DNA of 64,000 nt, taken from NCBI RefSeq assembly GCF_002909445.1, contig NZ_PPXC01000003.1:186001-250000 (forward strand), written 5' to 3'. The notes below the pieces were generated by a model. It worked only from the letters and a program-made list of their open reading frames with translations. It had not been told where the DNA came from and searched no databases. Of the stretch, positions 63,059 to 64,000 are shown one piece after another. This DNA is from Arthrobacter glacialis (GTDB taxonomy: Bacteria > Actinomycetota > Actinomycetes > Actinomycetales > Micrococcaceae). A program made the position numbers and the translations under genes. The number at the start of each line of letters is the position of its first letter. Position 1 is the first letter of the stretch.

Positions 63059-63501
63059 CTAAACCGGCCTACTTTCTGGGTGGCAGTCGAGTCCACTGTG
63101 GCGGCGTTGGCGTTAACGCCGGGCACTGCCCCCACCACGGGCAGTTCCACCCGCAACTGCACATGCGCACTGACGGTTGTGCCCGGCGTGAGGCAGCCGG
63201 CACTGCAGCTAATGGTCAGTTCGGCAGCGCCCGCGTCAAAGCCCATGTCTTGGACGGCCAGCCGGACTGCTTGTTCCGCAGCCAGCTGCGCGGCGGGGAG
63301 GTCGGGCTCCATGACAAACACTTTGGCTGCTTGATCTGCCGCACCCACCACGGCGTAGGCCCCGCCCTGGATCTGGCCCACGGTCAAGATCAGGTACGCC
63401 ACTGGCACCATCAGAAGCACTGCCAAAAAGATGAACTCGACAATGGCACTGCCCTCTTCTGCCCTCGAAGCTGGCAGGGTGCTACTTCGCAATGACTGCA
63501 T
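63055..63501 (-). CDS. TadE-like minor pilin
   Basis: 148 residues. EEGSAIVEFIFLAVLLMVPVAYLILTV is a TadE-type N-terminus spread over ~15-42: a Gly at the expected cleavage point, a Glu five residues on, then the hydrophobic helix. The exported part has one Cys pair (SCSAGC). Overlaps TadG-like by 4 bp and the upstream TadE gene by 20 bp, so the operon is tightly coupled. Confidence 0.82.
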   Translation of the reverse strand: MQSLRSSTLPASRAEEGSAIVEFIFLAVLLMVPVAYLILTVGQIQGGAYAVVGAADQAAKVFVMEPDLPAAQLAAEQAVRLAVQDMGFDAGAAELTISCSAGCLTPGTTVSAHVQLRVELPVVGAVPGVNANAATVDSTATQKVGRFR

Positions 63502-63850
63502 GGCCGCTCATCTCCAGGGAACGGGCCGGACCAAAGAGCCCTATCAACGGCAGCGGGGCGGTAATGGACACCCGCAAAACGTCCAGCCCGTTCTGGGTTT
63601 CCACGCTGACCGAGACGTCCTGAACAAAGTTCGGTCCCAGCGCGGTACCCACCAGATGGGCGGCCCGTTCCTGGGCGTCAGCTGCCGTCCTATCCCCCAA
63701 CGCACCATATCTGGCAGCCGAGGATGCGGCGTCGGCCACGGTGTTGCGAACGTGCAGGGCCAATGCCAGTTGGAGCAGGGCCACGAATATCACTGTGACC
63801 AGTGCGCCCACCAGAACAAAGTCCACCACTGCCGCACCCGTCTCCCGCAG
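63482..63850 (-). CDS. TadE-family minor pilin, start uncertain
   Basis: The conserved part begins RETGAAVVDFVLVGALVTVIF: Gly at the cleavage point, acidic residue five positions on, then the membrane helix and LHVRNTVADAASSAARYGA. No ATG, GTG or TTG stands between the upstream stop (63876-63874) and this motif. The CTG at 63850 (before CGGGAG) is the nearest possible start; GTG 63829 would cut off the processing site, and TTG 63985 would overlap the previous gene by 112 bp. The end overlaps the next gene by 20 bp. Confidence 0.75.
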   Translation of the reverse strand: MRETGAAVVDFVLVGALVTVIFVALLQLALALHVRNTVADAASSAARYGALGDRTAADAQERAAHLVGTALGPNFVQDVSVSVETQNGLDVLRVSITAPLPLIGLFGPARSLEMSGHAVIAK

Positions 63851-63873
63851 GCCAGAGCGGACCGTCGATGCTC

Positions 63874-64000
63874 TTAGGGCTGGACCTGGTCCATGGCCTG
63901 GTTGAAGAGTCTTTCCAGTGCCGGTCCCGCGATGGCCAGCAGCCCGGCCACCAGCACCGCGCTCATCAAGGTGATGAGCACCCAACCTGGCACATCGCCA
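63874..64000 (-). CDS. Flp-type small pilin, 5' end cut off
   Basis: The last 41 codons are present: GDVPGWVLITLMSAVLVAGLL, then AIAGPALERLFNQAMDQVQP and a TAA stop. A Gly-Asp-Val-Pro start to a single hydrophobic helix and the LERLFNQAMD tail are typical of the small pilin-like proteins encoded before TadE in actinobacterial Tad clusters. The N-terminus and the tadA-C genes should lie beyond the right edge. Confidence 0.8.
   Translation of the reverse strand, partial: GDVPGWVLITLMSAVLVAGLLAIAGPALERLFNQAMDQVQP

Overview
The window looks like chromosome of a high-GC actinobacterium, most likely Arthrobacter sensu lato or a close Micrococcaceae relative. The basis is: a fused Kgd 2-oxoglutarate enzyme, an RsrA/SigH-type zinc anti-sigma pair, a GuaB1-type IMPDH paralogue, a SAM-IV riboswitch, the 24-residue ribosomal protein bL37, a tmRNA tag ending in RTDFALAA, and the order prfB-ftsE-ftsX-M23 peptidase-smpB. 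Many genes start with GTG or TTG. No species can be named from sequence alone.

Positions 1-5500 (mostly minus strand) hold the end of a metal-binding lipoprotein gene with a Zur-like box, two overlapping CNNM/HlyC membrane proteins, a flavin reductase under a textbook SoxR box, soxR, and a gluconokinase. Positions 5.9-32 kb are an accessory carbohydrate region. It contains a GntR regulator divergent from an idonate-type dehydrogenase, a family-1 sugar ABC importer and a D-mannonate dehydratase. A second block carries a GPH symporter, a second mannonate dehydratase, a second gluconokinase and a GH3 enzyme. Next come fructuronate reductase (uxuB), glucuronate isomerase (uxaC) and a LacI regulator. 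A peptide-type ABC importer (with a fused permease-ATPase), two Gfo/Idh/MocA oxidoreductases, two sugar isomerase/epimerase-like proteins and a second LacI regulator complete the region. UxaC, UxuB and ManD together convert D-glucuronate to 2-keto-3-deoxygluconate; no KDG kinase or KDPG aldolase gene is visible. Six related 16-bp palindromes with TGGCAA...TTGCCA-like arms sit in the promoters of these units and suggest one LacI-type regulon.

Positions 33-50.5 kb are mostly core: guaB1, kgd, an SGNH-like protein without the serine, a DUF4097-PadR pair, bL37, a truncated haemoglobin, sigH-rsrA, a DoxX-like gene, aroA, rsgA, hisN, a SAM-IV-controlled PLP enzyme, a methyltransferase and an MntR-type regulator. 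Positions 50.5-55.9 kb hold an acyl-CoA synthetase, DUF4193, three genes of unknown function (including an HTH plus seven-TM pair) and ssrA. Positions 55.9-64 kb hold a GH3 lipoprotein-like enzyme, smpB, an M23 peptidase, ftsX, ftsE, prfB, and the end of a Tad/Flp pilus operon that runs off the right edge.

Two unnamed intergenic repeat families stand out. One is a long perfect hairpin with 24-bp core arms and a 7-nt loop, present three times directly behind stop codons. The other is a 35-bp palindromic unit, present five times in two clusters with strict ACAC spacers and GTGAAC/GTTCAC borders. Five genes show a TANNNT -10 box 6-9 nt before the start codon and so look leaderless.
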